Shown in pieces: positions 24,388 through 39,902 of a stretch of 64,000 bases of DNA. The position numbers were made by a program, and so were the translations under genes. Positions within the stretch are counted from its first letter, which is position 1. The number at the start of each line of letters is the position of its first letter. Source of the stretch: Eulemur rufifrons. Its lineage: Eukaryota; Chordata; Mammalia; Primates; Lemuridae. The notes under the pieces are model-generated. The model saw only the letters and a program-made list of their open reading frames with translations. It had not been told where the DNA came from and did no database searches. The DNA is taken from positions 16,916,193-16,980,192 of the forward strand of contig NC_091012.1 of assembly GCF_041146395.1 (NCBI RefSeq), read 5' to 3'.

Positions 24388-26485
24388 TAAATGTCTTTCA
24401 CATCTAACTGATCTATAATGTTTTTCCCATTATCTGTTTCTTATTGATCTTCTATCAAATTTTTGTATTCATTATTGAAAGTGAGGTCTTGCAGTCTCCT
24501 ATAATTAGTGTTTTGCTAGGTGTTTCTTGCAACACTTCTGTCCACACTTTTGTTCCTATTTGCTTAATATATTTAGAAGTCCTGATGTATATAATATATA
24601 TTTAAAATATCTATGATAAAATACGTGCATTGCATGTATATATCTATGTGTATCCTGTGCTATAGATTTCTGCTAAATGACACATTTTATCTGTATGTTA
24701 TAACAGTCTTTGTCTCTTCTGATGGTTTTTGACTTAAGGAGTATTTCCTTTAATTATGGCCACACTATCCTCCTCTAATTATTTACATACATTTTTTTTT
24801 TACAATTATTTTCAACCAATTTGACTTTTCAGAGCTAAAGGAAGGCTTTCGTAGGTGGCATATTGTAGAATGCTGTTTGTTTTTTATCCATAAAATCATC
24901 TTATTTTTCATTAGAGAGTTTAAACCACTTATATTTAAAGTAACTTCTAAAGGATATGAACTTACCATTGAAAATTTTTAATTCTTTCCCATGTGCCCTG
25001 TAGATACATTGTTCCTCATTGCCTGTCTTATTCTCTTTATTTTTATTTCCTTGATTTTGACATGACATGCTTTGATTGCTTTTCCATTTGCTTTTGCATA
25101 CCTTCTACAGGCATTCTGTTTGTGACCACATTAGGAAATGGAGACTAACTAAATAATCTCTGTGTTATAACAATATATCTGAATCTCATAACAGCTTCGC
25201 TTCAAGTGAATAAAAAACCTACATGTCTTAAAGTGCCACATGTTCTTATTAATGTCATAAATTATACCTTTTATATTGTATATGTGAGAACAGATTTTTG
25301 CGCATTTATGCTTTCACTTTTTTTTAGTTCTACAGATTTATTATGAGGGTTTATGAACCATCATTATCAAATAGAATTCTATATCTGTTTATACATTTAT
25401 CTTTAACACAGAGCTTTATGTTTTTAACTGTTTATAATGCTACCCAACATGATTTTATTTTTCATCACAGTGGACACCCTTTACATTTCTTTTGGCCTAT
25501 TCCCATGGTGATGAACATAATTGACTTTTGCTTAGCTTGGTAAATCTTTAATTTTTCTCTTTTTTTTGCAAAAAATATTTCCCAGAGGAAGCCTTCTTAA
25601 TTGGTAATATATATATATATATATATATATATTTTATCACTCTGGCATTTAGAAAATTCTCAGCTGCCTTATTCTCCAAATAATCTTTCTACCATTTTCC
25701 CACTATATTCTTCTTCTTGGAATCTTTCTTAGATATATTGGTCTACCTGATTGTGTCAAATACGTCCCATACTCCACCTTCAGTTGTGTCCCTTTTAAAA
25801 TTTTGCTTCCATGACTCAATATTTATAAATGAAATGTCTTCAACTTTCTGATTCTTCTGCTTCATTAAGTGTGCTTCTGTGCTTCTCTAGTGAATTTTTC
25901 ATCTCAGTTATTGTATTCTTCAGCTCTACATTTTGTGTTGGGTTCTTGTTATAGTTTTTATGTCTATTAATATCTCAGTTTCTTCAGGCATCATTTTGCA
26001 GATTTTGTTGTCTGTGTTTTGTTTTTGCTTGTAGGGGATGTTTCAGATGATTATTTCTAAGGTTTTTCAGAAAGTCCAAATATCTCCATTTCTTAAGCAT
26101 TGGTTCCTGGAGATTTATGTTTTTTGTTGCTGTGGGACAGGTTTTGTGAATCCTCTGAATTCTCTGAAATCTTGTGATAAGTTCAGTTAATTTTATCTTT
26201 GTTTTTACTTATACATTGAAATTTTGTGTGACAATATTCAACTCTGATCACTTTAACATAGTATGATTTAATATTTAAATATGAATTAGCAATTTATCCA
26301 GTGCTAAAATAATTTTCTATGTGTTTGCTTGCCTGTATGAGTAAAAATTATGTCTAGTTTGTTTCAAACTTACTTATTAGTTTTCTTGGTTTGTGGTCTA
26401 TAATTCTTTTATCTTTACTGGGTAAGTAGTCATAAAAATTGTAATTTCAGCAGTTCTTTATTGCTGAAGTTGTATTATATTGGTG
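24388..26485 (-). mobile_element. Old LINE-1, ORF2 5' part and ORF1
   Basis: On the + strand, GTGAGGTCTTGCAGTCTCCT and TCTTTGTCTCTTCTGATGGT are reversed endonuclease-domain landmarks, and CTAGTGAATTTTTCATCTCA with CAGCTCTACATTTTG at about 25890-25940 is the ORF1 coiled-coil region. No frame survives. An (AT)n run of about 30 bp lies at 25603-25632. Confidence 0.7.
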
Positions 26486-26507
26486 TGAGAGAAATAATCA
26501 TGTAAGG

Positions 26508-27580
26508 AGACTTCAAGATGGCTGATAAGAATCAAGGCTTGTCAGAGCATTCAAGTAGAACAGTTGACAATTTAACAGAGGGGAGTGGAGGATGATTCCT
26601 GGTAAGCGGTGGACCATACAGTCTGAAAAAAGTGGAGTCCAAGACACTAACAGCAGGTACTGAGCAGCTGAGAAAAGAGGAGGATAAAAGGTAGGAACTG
26701 GCCCAAAAAAAATCACAGGACTTCTGGAGCCCAGGGAAAAAGTAAGGGATTTTGACCTCCTCCACCCTGGTGCCTCAGGCCTGCAATACGATGCATGTCT
26801 CTCATCCCATGGGAGTGTGCTATGAGCAACAAGAGGGCCAGCATCACTGCACCTGGACACCACCTCCTCTGCACCTGATACACTCCAGGCATCCCAGGAA
26901 GCAATTTTGGCTTAAGGTTCTCATAGCTGTGTGACCACACTCCCCCCATAGCAACTGCCAAAGCACCTTGCACTGAGTGACTAAGCCTGCCTTGGGCAAC
27001 GGGTAGCACACTTCCAGCAAAAGCTGTACTGAGTGACTAAGCACACCTTTGGCAATGGGGTGCAAACTACCAGCCAAGCCTGCCTTGGAAAGTGTATCTG
27101 GTGCTGCAACTCAGAGAGGAGGAGGGTGGCCTGGCACTCACTCTTCCTGAGAGTGTTACAGGAAGACCATGGCCCCTTCTCGCCACCATAGCTGATGCTG
27201 GAATTCTCTGTGCTGAGATGCCCAGCTCTCAGTGCTATGGGTGCTTTTTCACCTAGCTCAGCTTGTGATCTTCGCATTGACAGACACTTGGTGCATCTGT
27301 GTGCTGACAGCACAGTCAACAGGATGAGAAGCATTGTGGAAGGGTCCCAGTTTCAAAATCAGGCAGTGAATGAAAGTTCGTGTCCATTGGGAGGGTGGGG
27401 AGGAGAAAAGGAAAACAGTGGTCTATCAATGTTCCCCCACCAAACCTCCCCTGGAGAACTGCCATATTGGATTTTGCTGAACCAGGGAGAATCAATTTAC
27501 ATAAGTACTTGTTCCCATGGTAAATAAATACATCTGGGGCCGCTGTCTCAATTAGAGAAGCTGCTCAAAACACCACTCAC
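26508..27580 (+). mobile_element. Old LINE-1 5' UTR fragment
   Basis: GAGACTTCAAGATGGCTGAT at 26509-26528 resembles the YY1-bearing start of L1 5' UTRs. The following 1 kb is relatively GC-rich, without coding signature, and contains a short internal tandem repeat (ACTGAGTGACTAAGC at about 26974 and 27030, period about 56 bp). It ends at a T-run near 27580 without reaching ORF1. Confidence 0.6.
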
Positions 27581-27689
27581 TTTTTTTTTTAATTCTATAA
27601 ATTTGTTTTATTTCATTTTGTTAATGTAAATTTATAATACAAATATATAAAAATGTAATAAATTGTTACTATGAGTTTGGGGAAATAAT

Positions 27690-27842
27690 CACTTTTTTAT
27701 TTCAGCTTATTATGTGGGTACAAAAGTTCAGGTTATATATATTGCCCATGTCCCACCCATACCCCCGAGTCAGAGCTTCAAGCATGTCCATTCCCCAGAC
27801 AGTGTGCATTGCATTCATCATGTAGTTATACCCCCATCCCAT
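27690..27842 (-). mobile_element. Young LINE-1 3' UTR fragment
   Basis: TTTCAGCTTATTATGTGGGT, TTCAGGTTATATATATTGCC and AGTCAGAGCTTCAAGC reproduce the 3' UTR of copies A and B, on the - strand. Only about 150 bp was inserted, an extreme 5' truncation. Confidence 0.8.
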
Positions 27843-29500
27843 CATTAAGCATAATGTCATCAAGGTTTATGTCTACTGTGCGTGTTATTAGATTATTTGT
27901 TTTTTAAAGCTGAGAAATAATCCATTATTTCTAAGTTTCAAATTGTATTTATCCTTTCATTTGGTAAGGGCAGTTTGGGTTTCTTTCATCTACTGGCCTT
28001 TGTGAATAATGATGAAATAAATATGAGTGTGAAGATACCTTTTTATTTTACAATATATGCAAGAGTTTATATTCGTGTTTCTTTCTGATTCATTGGTCCA
28101 GTTTTCTGTCTTTCTGCCCGTGGAAAACTTCATTGACTACTGTAGCTTTTTCAATGTTTTAAAATGGGGAAGTATGGTACCAATAGCATTGTTTGTCTTT
28201 TTGATGATTGTTCAGATCTTTGTGGTCTCTTGAGATTCCATATTATTTTTGGGTTTGCTGTTTCTCTTTTTGAAAAAATTAAATGGAGAATTTGAAAGGA
28301 ATTGCATTGAATCTGTAGACCACTATCAACATCTTCACAGCATTAAGTCTTCTTCCCTTGAACAAGAACATGTTCAAAAGTGTGTTATTTTCATATATTT
28401 GTGAATTTTTCTGTGTTTCTTCTGTTAGTTATTTACAGTTTCATTCCATTCTGGTCAGAAATTAAAGTGTGTAAAATTTCAGTTTTCTAAAATTGGTTAA
28501 GACTTGTTTTGTGGCCAAACAGGTAGTTTTTTAGGAAGAATGTTTTATGAGGTATTAAGAAGATTGTATGTTCTATTATTATTCTGTAGAGTGTTCTCTA
28601 TATATCTGTTAGGTCTAATTGCTCTACAGTGTTTTCAAATCTTCTGTTTTCTTATTATTAATTTGACTGCCTTTATTATACTTGAAAGTGGAATATCAAA
28701 TATCCTATTATTTTGCTGTCCATGTATTGCTTCAATTGTGTCAATATTTTCTTTATATATTTGTGAACCATGATGTGAGATAAAGATAGATATCATATAT
28801 ATGTATTACTTTCATGGGTTCTCAGTGAATGACCTCTTTTTCTATTAAATGTCCTTGTTTGTCTCTTGTGAAAGTTTTGGCCTAAAGTATATTTTATAAA
28901 CTGTAACATTTTTCACTTCAAATATAGTATGCCTAATATAATTTTGAACTCCACTGCTATTATATGCTTAAGGTTTTCATGGTATATCTTGTTATATCCT
29001 GCCAGTTTTAGTCTATAGTTTTCACAAGATATGAAGTAAAATCTCTTTAGAGAGAATATAGTTGGATTTTTTAATCCCTTTATTTAACTGTGTCTTCTGA
29101 CTGGAAATACTGGTACATAAATATTTATATAATTTTCTCAAAGGGAAGGACTATAATTTCCCTAATATTAATTGTTTTATATAACTTTTGTCACTATTTT
29201 TTCTTTGTTTCCTCTTTTTTTCTTCTACATTATGTGCCACTAATATTTAGGGACATATTTTGTTTCTTTGTCCAACTTCCTTTGTGTATCTCTATGAACA
29301 TTTTCCTGATGTTCACAGTGAGAATTACCTAAAATCCTTTGAAGTTGCAAAATGCATTGAACTGATAACTACTCAACTTCAGTTGCATACAAAAATTCTT
29401 AATCTTTACACCTGCCCCCAGCCTTATGATATTGATGTCAACAATTATGTCTTTTTACGTTGTATATCAATTAATATATAGTAATGCTCTTTGTCAATTT
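27843..29500 (-). mobile_element. Old LINE-1 fragment
   Basis: Reversed ORF2 landmarks follow each other: AAAATGGGGAAGTATGGTAC, GGAATTGCATTGAATCTGT, ATTCTGGTCAGAAATTAAAG, TGTATGTTCTATTATTATTC. The element is heavily decayed and compressed relative to a full ORF2. Confidence 0.7.
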
Positions 29501-30010
29501 TGTCTTTCAAATTTTATAGCATAAATAAATATTTTTGTACCATCATTATAATACTGCAGAATTTTATTTTTGATATGTACACACCTTTCCCAGAGAGTTA
29601 TGTAGTTATCATAGAAGACAAAAACCAGGTTGTGGAAAGGCCATAAAAAATGAGATGTATGGACATATGTGCCAATACTTTCATTCTCTTTTGAAAGGGA
29701 GTCCAGGAGATGGAATTTTACTACTAATATGATTCCTCTATATCAGTGGTGAGGAAGGGCTTTGCTAGGTAAATGTAACAAACTTCCCTTCCAGTTCCAT
29801 TTGGTTCTTGGTGTCATTCTCATATGGGGTGCTATGAACTATTAGCAGTTATGATTTCCCAAAAAGTCATGTTTGTAAGTATATTTTTAAGGTCATACAT
29901 CTATCATGGAAATAAGACCATGGTATTCTATTGTGCTTTCTTGCTAATGTGCCTGGTATAGTTTCATATATTCAAATTGTGAAGTATATTCACCTGAGTC
30001 TAGTTAGTGA

Positions 30011-31738
<1,728 letters not shown>

Positions 31739-34604
31739 AAGTGAGATAAATGTAATGACTATGGAAGTGCTTTCCCAAAGCATTAGCCTTCAAATGCACA
31801 ACAGTACTTATTCTGAAAGTAAACAATAATAATGTAGAGCACTGAACATACCTTTACTTCTATCACAGATCTTATTAGACATGAGAGAACTTACACTGAA
31901 AGAAACCCTCCAATATTTTCTCAAGCATTGCTAAACATCGGAAAATTTTTAATAGATAGAAACCTTACAAATTTAATGAATGTGAAAAAAGATTTATCGA
32001 AAAGGTATATCTTAGAGAAAAACACAGAATTGATACTTAAAACTACTTTACATATATAATAAATTTTGGAACAGATTTAATCAAAAATCAAGTCTAAATA
32101 GATATCAGAGGATTCACAGTACAATGCGCTAAGGCACTAACACATTCAACCATTTCTATAAACCAGGTTGTTGATTACAGAGAATAATCCAGTTAAAATA
32201 GTTAGATAATTTATTTGTACGTCAGTTTGAAAAAAGAGAGAGTTTTTTTGAGAGTTATACTTACAAGTAAAATATACTTTCTGGTCAGGGTGGGGTGAAA
32301 ATGTAACAAAGTATAATTTTTTGCATTTTTTGACAAGCAAATATTGATGTGATTCAACTCTCAAAGCAGTAGATGTTATGCTTTCATTCCTAGTATATAT
32401 GTGAATGTGTGTTTTTAATGGTAGCTACATCACAGTTATTAGAAGTCTTTCTGTATTAAGTAGGCATCATTCATGTACTTTTCCATGGAAAATTGAAATC
32501 ATTGAAATGTAACATGTATGAAATGGAGAGGTGCTTTGTGGTTGACTTTTAACAAACAGTATTTCAAGTGATGTATAATGTAGGTATACAGACTAATATT
32601 CTTCTCATTATAATCAGAATGAAACAATTGCAATATTAGAAATAAATTGTTTTACTAATTGCAAATTACAATGATGAAATAGAGTGAATTTTGAAATACT
32701 TTTAGATTACATGTAAACTTAATTTGTTTTATTAAGTTAAAAAACGTTTCTATTGTGTCAAACATGTTGTAGATTGAATGAAGTGTTTTTTGCCACTAAT
32801 ATTAACCTGTCTGATGTTACTCAGAGTTGGAAGTAATGGATTGTAAAAATGTACAATTGGTTACACACTAAAATGACATCATTTGTGATCCTTTATTTCT
32901 GTGGCTTTAAATTTCTAATACTTCAAAGTATAATGTTCCCAAAAGTTTTATTATTTTTTATTATTTTTGCAATTACATTGTTACTGTAATCCTTGTAATA
33001 AATATTGTCCATTTAAAGAAAAGCCATCCATTTCTGAACACTGAATGACTACTTGTTCCATTTTATTCTACATTTTTCTTTCAACATGCAACCTCTTTAG
33101 CCAGTGAAGCACAAATAAACACATTTTTTATTTACATGGAATCAAACATACAAATACATCATGGTTAAGATGAACTTTAGTTGTAATAGATTTACAGAGT
33201 AAGTAATTATGTTTGTGTGAATGTGGATGTATACCTATTTTGAAAAGAAAAGAAGAAATATTGGAAAAAATAGGTAATTTCAAAAGTGTTGAGAATTTAC
33301 TAGCGAACTAGAAACTTCAAAGATTCTAAAAGCAAAATTTTTTGCTTTATGTTGAATTAATTTGTTTAAAACCCTAAAGCTTCTGGTTCAGAACCTTCCC
33401 ATGCCAGTCCTCTGTTCTTACATGCTTATTACTCATGCTAGGCCTGATGTATAATTTTATTATTTCAAAGTTCATTGAGTATTCTTTATATGACATGCTC
33501 TTCAATTATAAGAATGATTTTTATAAAATTTAATAGTGCTCACAAAATAATCTGAATTTATGAGTAATTCCACAGTGTATCAAGTTCATTATATTTACTC
33601 AGCACATTCTATATTTTCCTTCAAATTTGGGGAGTGTATTGAAAGTACTTTTGGTCACTGTTTCTTTTACTTTTTGTCATTGACCTAATTGAATTATTGA
33701 CTGTGTCAGCTAATTTGTTCAGCTAAACACTAAGAAGGATTTATAAATTATGGGGTTGTTTTGATATTTAAATAGAAGGAACAAGTACAGGACAGTGTTA
33801 TGTATGTAATAGATGCTTTATAATTAGCAGTAAATATTTCTGTGGGAATGAGTTTGTGGCTCCAGGTAAGAGATTGAAAATATCCAGGGTGAAAAAATGG
33901 CACTGATTTTGCATGTGAAGAGAAGAGACCTACAGAACAACCAATGCTTGGAATTTATAAGTGGAAACTCTGCTTCTTTGATTTCATAATTTTCTCCAGT
34001 TTTTGCTATCTTTTTATCTTCATTCCCTGCTACAAATATATCTAAGGCATTCTTCTTTCTGCCTGTACTTGGGCTATAACTTTCTCACTGTTGTACTCAC
34101 CCCCTGCCAGTTCACATAGTACTTTAAAAGTTCTGATGAGAAGTGCAGAATTTTTTAATTTGGTGAAAAAATAATTTAGAGAGTTTGAGGCCATTTATAG
34201 GTTATACATGCAGCAATCTGATTACTTAAGATTAGAGAGATTCAGTGCCCTAAGCTAAAAGTAAGAGCCTTAAAGTACAAAGAAATATAAACAATTCTGA
34301 ATGCCAGAGGATTAAATCAAGAACTCAGTATTGTTTGCTTTGTAAAGGCAAAATGTTATTAGATCCTAAAATATAATGTCATAAATATGAAAATAATTAA
34401 AATAAGGAAAGAATTAATAAGTGTGTGATGTATATGGTAAGCACTATATAAAGAAACATCAGAACTTGGCCATCTTTTAATAGAGAGTTTAGGTAAATGA
34501 AGAAGTTTGAATTTAATTTTCTATCAATTACTTATAGTACAACATATGTATCCATCTAGAATCTACTTATGAGTGTGTATTTTCAGTGTATTTTTATAAT
34601 TTAA
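31739..34604. other. 3' flank of the ZNF gene, no further gene seen
   Basis: AT-rich DNA. Faint finger-like remnants may extend to about 32040 (CATCGGAAAATTTTTAATAG, AAACCTTACAAATTTAATGA). Beyond that no ORF or repeat family is recognisable, and some of it probably forms the 3' UTR. No poly(A) site could be fixed. Confidence 0.45.
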
Positions 34605-36708
34605 TAGAATCAAGGGAGTCCAAATAGGGAAGGAAGAGATCAAACTCTCACTTTTTGCTGATGGTATGATGCTATATCTGGAAAACCCCCAGGATTCAAC
34701 CATGAGACTCCTGGAATTGATTAACGAATATAGCAAAGTCTCAGGCTACAAAATTAATATACACAAATCAGAGGCATTTATATAGGCCAATAACTATCAA
34801 TCAGAAAACCAAATTAAAGACTCAATACCCTTCAAAATAGCAACAAAGAAAATAAAATATCTAGGTATATATCTAACTAAAGAGGTAAAGGACCTCTATC
34901 AGGAAAACTATGAAACACTGAGAAAAGAAATAGCAGAACGTGCAAATAGATGGAAAAACATACCATGCTTGAGGATCAGAAGAATCAACATTGTTAAAAT
35001 GTCTATACTACCCAAAGTGATCTACAGATTCAATGCAATCCCTACTAAATTACCAACATCATTCTTCACAGATGTAGAGAAAATAATTATACACTTTGTA
35101 TGGAAGCAGAGAAGACCCCGTATAGCAAAAGCAATTTTAAGCAACAAAAACAAAATGGGAGGTATTAATTTGCCAGACCTCAAACTATACTACAAGGCCG
35201 TGGTTCTTAAAACAGCCTGGTACTGGCAGAAGTACAGGGACACAGACCAGTGGAACACAACAGAAAATCCAAATATAGAACCATCCTCATATAGTCACCT
35301 AATTTTTGACAAAGCAGGAAAGAATATACTCCAGGGACAAGAATCCCTATTCAATAAATGGTGCTGGGAGAATTGGTTAGCCACTTGTAGAAGACTGAAA
35401 CAGGACCCACAGCTTTCACCTCTCACAAAAATCAAATCACCGTGGATAACAGACTTAAACCTTAGGCGTGATACAATCAGAATTCTAGAAGAAAATATAG
35501 GAAAGACTCTTACAGACATTGGCCTAGGCAAAGATTTTATGAAGAAGACCCCCAAGGCAATCACAGCAGCAACAAAAATAAATGAATGGGACATGATTAA
35601 ATTAAAAAGCTTCTGCACAGCCAAAGAAACAGTCCAGAGAATAAACAGACCACCTACAGAATGGGAAAAAATATTTGCATACTACACATCAGATAAAGGA
35701 CTGATAACAAGAATTTATTTAGAACTCAGGAAAATCAGCAAGAAAAAATCAAGCAATCCTATCAAAAAGTGGGCAAATGACATGAATAGAAACTTCTCCA
35801 AAGAAGATATAAGAATGGCTAACAAACATATGAAAAAATGCTCAACATCCCTAATGATCAGAGAAATGCAAATCAAAACCACAATGAGATATCACTTAAC
35901 CCCAGTGAGAATGGCCTATATCAAAAAAACCCAAAACAACACATGTTGGCGTGGGTGTGGAGAGACAGGAACACTCATACACTGCTGGTGGGACTACAAA
36001 CTAGTGCAACCCCTGTGGAAAGCATTATGGAGGTATCTTAAACAGATTCAAGTAGACCTGCCATTTGACCCAGCAATCCCATTACTGGGCATATACCCAA
36101 AGGAAAAAAGGTCATTCGTTAACAAAGACCCATGTTCCCGAATGTTTATAGCAGCACAATTCACAATTGCAAAGATGTGGAAACAACCCAAATGCCCATC
36201 AATACATGATTGGATTAGTAAGCTGTGGTATATGTATACTATGGAATATTACTCAGCTATAAGGAATGATGAAGATACGACATCTCTATGGTTCTCCTGG
36301 AGAGAGTTGGAACCCATTATATTAAGTGAAGTATCCCAAGAATGGAAAAGAAAGCATCACATGTACTCACCAGAAAATTGGTTTCCCTGATCATCACCTA
36401 AATACAAATCTGGGAACGACACCAATTGGATATCAGACTGAGGTGTGGAGTGGAGGAGGGGATGGGGGTATGCCTACACAATGAGTGCATTGCGCACCCT
36501 TTGGGGAGTGGTAACACTTGTAAGTGCTGACTCGGGAAGGGGGGGTGGGGAAGGGAGGGATATATACCTACATGATGGGTGCAATGCGCACGACCTGGGG
36601 AACAGACACGCCTGGGGCTCTGACTTGGGGGGAAAGGCGGTACAGGAGCAACGTATGTAACCTGCAATTCTGTATCCCCCATAACAAGATGAAATAAAAA
36701 AAAAATGA
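34605..36708 (+). mobile_element. LINE-1 copy D1, 5' truncated in the RT domain
   Basis: The copy starts inside ORF2 just before the catalytic RT motif and continues to a complete 3' UTR and A-tail. The motif reads FADG instead of FADD, so the second catalytic Asp is lost, and a TAG lies at about 34784. From 34969 to 36390 one long frame covers the rest of ORF2 to its normal end (SPENWFP). The 3' UTR (36391-36708) has two G-rich blocks (36440-36475, 36535-36560) and ends CCCCCATAACAAGATGAAA plus A-run. It is a useful reference for the complete 3' UTR of this L1 lineage. Confidence 0.9.
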
Positions 36709-37002
36709 CAAAAACAGCACTAAAGCTTTATATTTTTGATACTGTTCAGTTAAGCTCATGACAAAGATCCAGGCTCAGCATTTAGAACAATGCTATACTT
36801 CAAAGATTTTTATTGATTTTTTTAATTGACTGATAACCTTATATGTATTTATCATGTAAAATGTGATGTTTTGAAATATATATACATACACACACACTCC
36901 CCCATTGTCTAATGCTTATTCTAGCTAATTAACAGATGCTTTAATTCTCATAGTCATCACCTTTGTGGTGAAGAACATTTATCATTGACTGTCTCAGCAT
37001 AT
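36709..37002. other. Short spacer between two L1 copies
   Basis: AT-rich DNA with a CA-like run (TACATACACACACACTCCC near 36885). No gene or repeat family is recognised. Confidence 0.4.
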
Positions 37003-39902
37003 ATGTTTTTTTAATTTTTATTTTTTTATTCTTATTTCAGCATATTGGGGTAAAAAAGTTAAGGTTACATATATTGCCCTTACCTGCCCCCCCGAGTCAG
37101 AGCTTCAAACGTATTCATCCCCTAGACAGTGAGCGTCACACTCATTATGTATGTATACACCCATCCCCTCCCCCACCCACATCTGCCCGACACCTGATTA
37201 ATGTTATTCCTACATGTGCTCTTAGGTGATGATCATTGAACCCAATTTGATGGTGAGTACCATTCTTGTGATACTTCACTTAGTAGAATGGGTTCCAACT
37301 CTTTCCAAGAAAATACAAAAGGTGCTATATCACCATTGTTTCTTATAGCTGAGTAGTACTTCATGGTATACATATACCACATTTTATTAATCCACTCATG
37401 TATTGATGGATGGGCACTTGGATTTTTTCCACATCTTCACAATTGTGAATTGTGCTGCTATAAACATTCGGGTGCAGATATCTTTGTTATAGAATGTCTT
37501 TTGTCCTTTTGGGTAAATGCCCAGTAATGGGATTCCTGGATCAAATGGTAGGTCTACTTGTATCTGTTTAAGGTATCTCCATATTGCTTTCCACAGAGGT
37601 TGCACTAGTTTGCAGTCCCACCAGCAATGTATGAATGTTCCTATCTCTCTGCATCCACACCAACATTTACCTTTTTGGGACTTTTTGATAAAGCCTATTC
37701 TCACTGGAGTTAAGTGATATCTCAGTGTGGTTTTGATTTGCATTTCCCTGATGATTAGAGATGTTACAGATTTGTTTCATGTGTTTGTTGGCCATTCTTC
37801 TGTCTTTTTTTGAAAAATTTCTGTTCATGTCCTTTGCCGACTTTTTGATAAGTTGTTTGATTTTTTCTTGCTGATTTTCCTGAGTTCTAAATAGATTCTA
37901 GTTATCAGTCCTTTGTCAGATGTGTAGCATGCAAAAACTTTTTTCCATTCTGTAGTTTGTCTATTTACGCTCGTGACAGTTTTTTTTGGCTGTGCAGAAG
38001 CTTTTCAATTTAATCAGGTCCCATTTATTTATTTTTGTTGTTGCTGTGATTGCCTTTGGGGTCTTCTTCATAAATTCATTGCCTAGGCCAATGTCTTTAA
38101 GAGTCTTTCCCACATTTTCTTCTAGAATTCTAATCGTTTCACACCTAAGGTTTAAGTCTGTTATCCACCGTGATTTGATTGTTGTGAGAGGTAAAATGTG
38201 TGGATCCTGTTTAAGTCTTCTACATGTGGCTATCCAGGTTTCCCAGCAGCATTTATTGAATAAGGATTCTTTTCCCCAGAGTATGTTATTGTCTGCTTTG
38301 TCAAAGATTAGATGGCTACATGAGGATGGTTTTATATCTGGATTCTTGATTCTGTTCCACTGGTCTGTGTCCCTGTACTTGTGCCAGTACCAAGCTGTTT
38401 TAATAACCACAGCTTTGTAGTATAGTTTGAAGTCTGGTAAATTAATACCTCCCATTTTGTTCTTATTGCTTAAAATTGCTTTTGCTAAATGGGGTCTTCT
38501 CTGGTTCCATACAAAGCATAAAATTATTTTTTCTATATCTGTGAAAAATGATGTTGGTAATTCAATAGGGATTGCATTGAATCTGTAGATCACTTTGGGT
38601 ACTATGGACATTTTAACAGTTTTGATTCTTCCGATCCATGAGCATGGTATGGTTTTGCACCCATTTACATGTTCTGCAATTTCCTTCCTCAGTGTTTGAT
38701 AGTTCTCCCTGTAGAGGTCTTTTACTTCCTTAGTTAAATGTATTCCTATGTTTTTTACTTTCTTTGTTGCTATTTTAAATGGTATTGAGTCTTTGATTTG
38801 GTTCCCTGTTGACTGTTATTGGCATATATGAATGCCTCTGATTTGTGTGTATTGATTTTGTATCCTGACACTCTACTGAATTCATTTATCAGTTCCACGA
38901 GTCTCTTGGTTGAATCCTTGGGGTTTTCTAGATATAATATCATATAATCTGCAAATAGTTAGAGTTTGATCTCCTCTGTCCCCATTTGGACAGCCTTCAT
39001 TCTGCTCTCTTGCCTGATTGCTCTCACAGGGACTTCCAGCACTATGCTGAATAGCAGTGGGGACAGTGGGCAACCTTGTCTGGTTCCAGTGCTGAATCAG
39101 AAGGCTTTCAATTTTTCCCCATTCAGTATGATGTTGGCTGTGGGTTTTTCATATATGGCTTGTATTATTTTTAGGTAGGCTCTGTCTATGCCTATTTTGT
39201 TAAGCATTCTGATCATAAAAGGGTGTTGAATTTTTTCAAATGTTTTTTCTGCATCTATGGAGAGGATCATATGGTCTTTGTTTTTGCTTCTATTTATGTG
39301 GAGTATTACATTTATAAATTTGTGTATGTTGAACCCTCCCTGTGTCTCTGGGATGAAGCCCACTTGGTCGTGATGGATTATTTTGTTGATAAACACCTGG
39401 ATTGGATTTGCTAGGATTTTATTGAGAATTTTTACATCTTTATTAATGACGGATATTGGTCAGTGGTTTTGTATTTTTGTTGCATCCTTTCCTGGTTTTG
39501 GTATTAGAGTTATGCTGGCTTCAGTTATACTGTGCATATTCTCAGATCACAATGGAAAAATAGAAATCAACCCTAACAGAAATTCTTGTTTCTACTCAAA
39601 GTCATGGAAGCTAAACAACCTCTCCTGAACGATCATTTCATAAATGAGGAAATCAAGATGGAAATCAAAAGATTCTTTGAACTAAATGACAAAGGAGATA
39701 CAAGTTATCAAAATCTGTGGGACACAGCTAAAGCAGTCCTGAGAGGAAAGTTTATTTCCATAAATGCCTCTATCAAAAAGACAGAAAATTTACAAATAGA
39801 CAACCTAATGAATAGACTCAAAGAGCTGGAGAAAGAAGAACACAACGACCCCAAACTAAGCAGAAGAAGTGAAATTAATAAGATCAAATCAGAACTAAAT
39901 GA
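37003..39902 (-). mobile_element. LINE-1 copy D2 with inverted 5' part
   Basis: The 3' UTR begins at about 37003 (TTTCAGCATATTGGGG at about 37036) and ORF2 runs back on the - strand to about 39530. The RT motif reads FADY for FADD and many stops are present. From about 39530 the sequence flips to + and reads ORF2 endonuclease-to-linker sequence ([15 protein letters not shown] to [10 protein letters not shown]) up to 39902. The outer end of the flipped part lies upstream of the inner part in ORF2 by roughly 130 codons, so the twin-priming-type inversion came with a deletion. This copy is more diverged than B and C. Confidence 0.87.

Noticed and set aside
34969..36390. 473-codon frame as an independent gene
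   Set aside because: It is the C-terminal part of L1 ORF2 in a 5'-truncated copy whose RT motif is FADG.
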